From positions 1-64,000 of the forward strand of contig CAYONZ010000005.1 in the NCBI GenBank assembly GCA_964405465.1: a stretch of DNA of 64,000 nucleotides. Direction: 5' to 3'. The notes beneath the pieces were generated by a model. It was given only the letters and a program-made list of their open reading frames with translations, made no database searches and had not been told where the DNA came from. The position numbers were made by a program, and so were the translations under genes. Shown here in pieces: positions 61,952-64,000 of this stretch; the first letter of the stretch is position 1; each line of letters begins with the position of its first letter. This stretch comes from CAYONZ01 sp964405465 (GTDB lineage: Bacteria; Bdellovibrionota; Bdellovibrionia; Bdellovibrionales; JAMPXM01).

Positions 61952-63043
61952 ATGGGTGACTCAGATATCCCAACTCAAAATGACCACACCGATCAGTCTG
62001 TCTCCGAACCGCCTTTACAGTTTGAAAATCGAAAAAAAGATCACATACGTCTGGCATTGAGCTCATCAACGCAAGCCGAAGGTATGTCTGGATTGTCTCA
62101 GGTTCGATTGCTCCACGAGGCGCTTCCAGAGCTTGATTTTCAAGATATAAACTTAGGTTGTGATTTTTTTGGAGAACGCTCTGCCTCCCCCTTGTTTATC
62201 AGTTCCATGACTGCGGGGCACACAGGCTCGCTCGACTTGAACTTAATTTTAGCTCGAGTCGCAGAGAGGCGCGGATGGTGTTTGGGGGTTGGCTCACAAA
62301 GACGAGAGCTTTTTGATTCCACCGCCCATCAGGAATGGATTCGTATTCGAAAGGCCTGTCCCGATGTTTTGTTAATGGGAAATATTGGTCTTTCACAAAT
62401 TATTAGAACGAAGCCTTCTGAGATTCAACGCCTGGTTGAGGCCATGCAAGCGGTGGCAATTTTTGTTCACACTAATCCACTTCAAGAGTGTTTACAGCCA
62501 GAAGGAACGCCGTTGTTTAAAGGTGGCTATGAGGCACTTGAAGCACTTGTGAAGTGTTTAGGGGTGCCGGTGGTGCTGAAAGAGACGGGCTGTGGGTTTT
62601 CCAAAAAGACTCTGTCAAGGTTGGTGGGGATTGGTTTGTCGGCTGTTGATATCAGTGGCTTGGGTGGCACACATTGGGGAAGAATTGAGGGAGCAAGGTC
62701 TCCTCGGAATTCAGTTTTAGAGAGGGCCGCCGTAACATTTCAAAATTGGGGAAGCTCGACGGTGGCTTCTATGCTGGCCGCGCACGAGTTGGACACAGAT
62801 TATGCAGTTTGGGCCTCTGGTGGAGTTCGATCTGGACTGGATGCTGCGAAACTCTTTGCTCTTGGTGCTGAAAAGGTGGGGTTGGCACAACCTATTTTGG
62901 TCGCAGCAATGAATGGAGATGAAGCTCTAGATTTTGAACTGCAAAGGCTTGAATTTGAATTGAAAACAGCGTTGTTTTGTACTGGATGTCGAAGTATTGA
63001 TGAGCTTCAAGAAAGGCAACTATGGCAATGGGACAAGAATTGA
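61952..63043 (+). CDS. fni: isopentenyl-diphosphate delta-isomerase, type 2 (FMN)
   Basis: The protein has 363 residues from ATG 61952, with CGGAGGG upstream; an earlier in-frame start at 61913 is in the hairpin. RKKDHIRLAL opens the domain. GVGSQRREL, HTNPLQECLQPEGTPLF, VVLKETGCGF, DISGLGGTHWGRIEGAR and SGGVRSGLDAAKLFALGA are all type 2 isomerase motifs that bind FMN and IPP. It converts IPP to DMAPP. It overlaps mvaA by 22 bases, showing a joint isoprenoid operon. Confidence 0.95.
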   Translation: MGDSDIPTQNDHTDQSVSEPPLQFENRKKDHIRLALSSSTQAEGMSGLSQVRLLHEALPELDFQDINLGCDFFGERSASPLFISSMTAGHTGSLDLNLILARVAERRGWCLGVGSQRRELFDSTAHQEWIRIRKACPDVLLMGNIGLSQIIRTKPSEIQRLVEAMQAVAIFVHTNPLQECLQPEGTPLFKGGYEALEALVKCLGVPVVLKETGCGFSKKTLSRLVGIGLSAVDISGLGGTHWGRIEGARSPRNSVLERAAVTFQNWGSSTVASMLAAHELDTDYAVWASGGVRSGLDAAKLFALGAEKVGLAQPILVAAMNGDEALDFELQRLEFELKTALFCTGCRSIDELQERQLWQWDKN

Positions 63044-64000
63044 AAGATATTTTTAAAGGCTTTTCTAAATTAGATCGTGCCGAGAGATTTCGACGTTTAA
63101 AGGATGTTGGAGCATTGACCGAATCTGATATCAAATATTTAAAGTCTGGTGGACTTCAGGACTTCACATTAGCTGAGAATTTTATCGAGAATGTGATTGG
63201 CTACTTTCAGATTCCTCTCGGCGTTGCGACCAATTTTCGAATAGATGGTGCTGATCATGTTATTCCTATGGCGGTTGAGGAGACTTCGATAGTTGCGGCG
63301 GCCAGTAAGACAGCGAAGTGGATTCGAGAGAATGGCGAGATTCGTACCTCCACGCTGGGCAATTTGATTATTGGACAGGTTCAGTTTGGTCGCGTTGCGA
63401 ATTTTGCTGCGGTTCAGGATGTGATTTTTTCAAATAAACAAAATTTAATTGATCGGGCCAATTTGGAAGTGGCGCATGGCCTTGTGTCCCGGGGGGGCGG
63501 AGTAAAAGACATTATCGTAAGGCGGGTGGAGCGCGGTGATGGTTTTGATATGGCTGTTGTTCATGTGCACATGGATCCCTGTGATGCAATGGGTGCAAAT
63601 ATCATGAATCAAGTCTGTGAATTTTTGAAGGCGCCATTCGAAGAGTTGACCGGTGAAAAGGTCACGATGTGTATTCTCTCGAATCTTGTTGATACACGTG
63701 TAACTCGTGCGGAGGTGCGCCTACGTGGCCTTGATGCGCCTGAGGCTCGGCTGATCGCTGAAGCGAGTCTATTTGCAAAACAGGATCCTTACCGTGCGGC
63801 TACAAATAACAAAGGTGTGTTGAACGGCATCGATCCGATTTTGGTGGCGACTGGAAATGACTGGCGTGCAGTTGAAGCTGGGCTTCATGCCTATGCTGCT
63901 CGGTCTGGACAGTATCGGTCGATCACGGAGTGGACTTATGATGGAAATGAATTGGTGGGTGTGTTGGAGGCTCCAATTGTTGTCGGGACTGTGGGTGGTG
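63022..64000 (+). CDS. mvaA: class II hydroxymethylglutaryl-CoA reductase, cut by window end
   Basis: About 326 residues are present; the C-terminal part with the catalytic His is beyond the edge. ENVIGYFQIPLGVATNFRID, VEETSIVAAASKTAKW (catalytic Glu), TNNKGVLNGID (catalytic Lys) and MDPCDAMGANIMNQ (catalytic Asp) identify the class II, bacterial type. It makes mevalonate or its reverse; the neighbouring type 2 isomerase favours the biosynthetic route. The start is chosen as the first ATG after AAAGG; 63028 is an alternative. Confidence 0.94.
   Translation, partial: MAMGQELKDIFKGFSKLDRAERFRRLKDVGALTESDIKYLKSGGLQDFTLAENFIENVIGYFQIPLGVATNFRIDGADHVIPMAVEETSIVAAASKTAKWIRENGEIRTSTLGNLIIGQVQFGRVANFAAVQDVIFSNKQNLIDRANLEVAHGLVSRGGGVKDIIVRRVERGDGFDMAVVHVHMDPCDAMGANIMNQVCEFLKAPFEELTGEKVTMCILSNLVDTRVTRAEVRLRGLDAPEARLIAEASLFAKQDPYRAATNNKGVLNGIDPILVATGNDWRAVEAGLHAYAARSGQYRSITEWTYDGNELVGVLEAPIVVGTVGG

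Overview
The window looks like a draft chromosome segment of a Gram-negative bacterium, most plausibly a member of the Bdellovibrionota (Bdellovibrio-like). This is an inference from gene content: a full diderm type II secretion locus, several outer-membrane barrels with signal peptides, an alternative complex III respiratory operon, a type 2 IPP isomerase next to a class II HMG-CoA reductase, and a long NusA/InfB/Pnp core block. No marker here settles the taxonomy. Two 100-N runs show that this is scaffolded assembly.

Layout: 1-54 holds the 5' part of a tRNA-Leu on the minus strand. 413-2846 holds an outer-membrane barrel protein, a SurA-like periplasmic protein and a GNAT acetyltransferase. 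2978-13649 is a translation/RNA block on the plus strand: rimP, nusA, infB, rbfA, truB, rpsO, pnp, an M16 peptidase and dut. 14093-15848 is a minus-strand set of three poorly known envelope proteins. 15928-28087 is a plus-strand run: a CxxC membrane protein, a dolichol-phosphate-mannose-synthase-like glycosyltransferase, an SH3/barrel protein, mutL, miaA, yicC, gmk, rpoZ, relA/spoT and two tandem sensor histidine kinases split by an assembly gap. 28107-29683 holds a barrel protein and ssb (minus). 29794-43989 is a type II secretion locus, gspC-D-E-F-G-H-I-J-K-L-M-N on the minus strand, with intrinsic terminators after D and G. 44258-46689 holds a degenerate acyltransferase-like protein, a cobalamin adenosyltransferase and an N-formylglutamate-amidohydrolase-like protein, with a palindromic tandem repeat between the last two. 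46974-50055 is the system II cytochrome c maturation pair resB-ccsA. 50881-58222 is actABCDEF, the alternative complex III, whose haem proteins need that maturation pair. 58460-61875 is thrS-infC-rpmI-rplT. 61952-64000 is fni and the start of mvaA (isoprenoid synthesis), running off the window.

The least ordinary observations are: infC begins with an AUU codon at 60429 and carries a Gly-rich N-terminal extension; the second N gap is almost certainly not real, because 55 identical bases flank it; terminators divide the gsp locus at the two most abundant components; a FabD-like protein appears to lack the catalytic serine; and palindromic repeats lie at 45748-45829. I did not find a clearly new multi-gene defence, mobile or secondary-metabolite system. 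The window is mostly core and envelope functions, with no IS element, prophage or CRISPR array seen.
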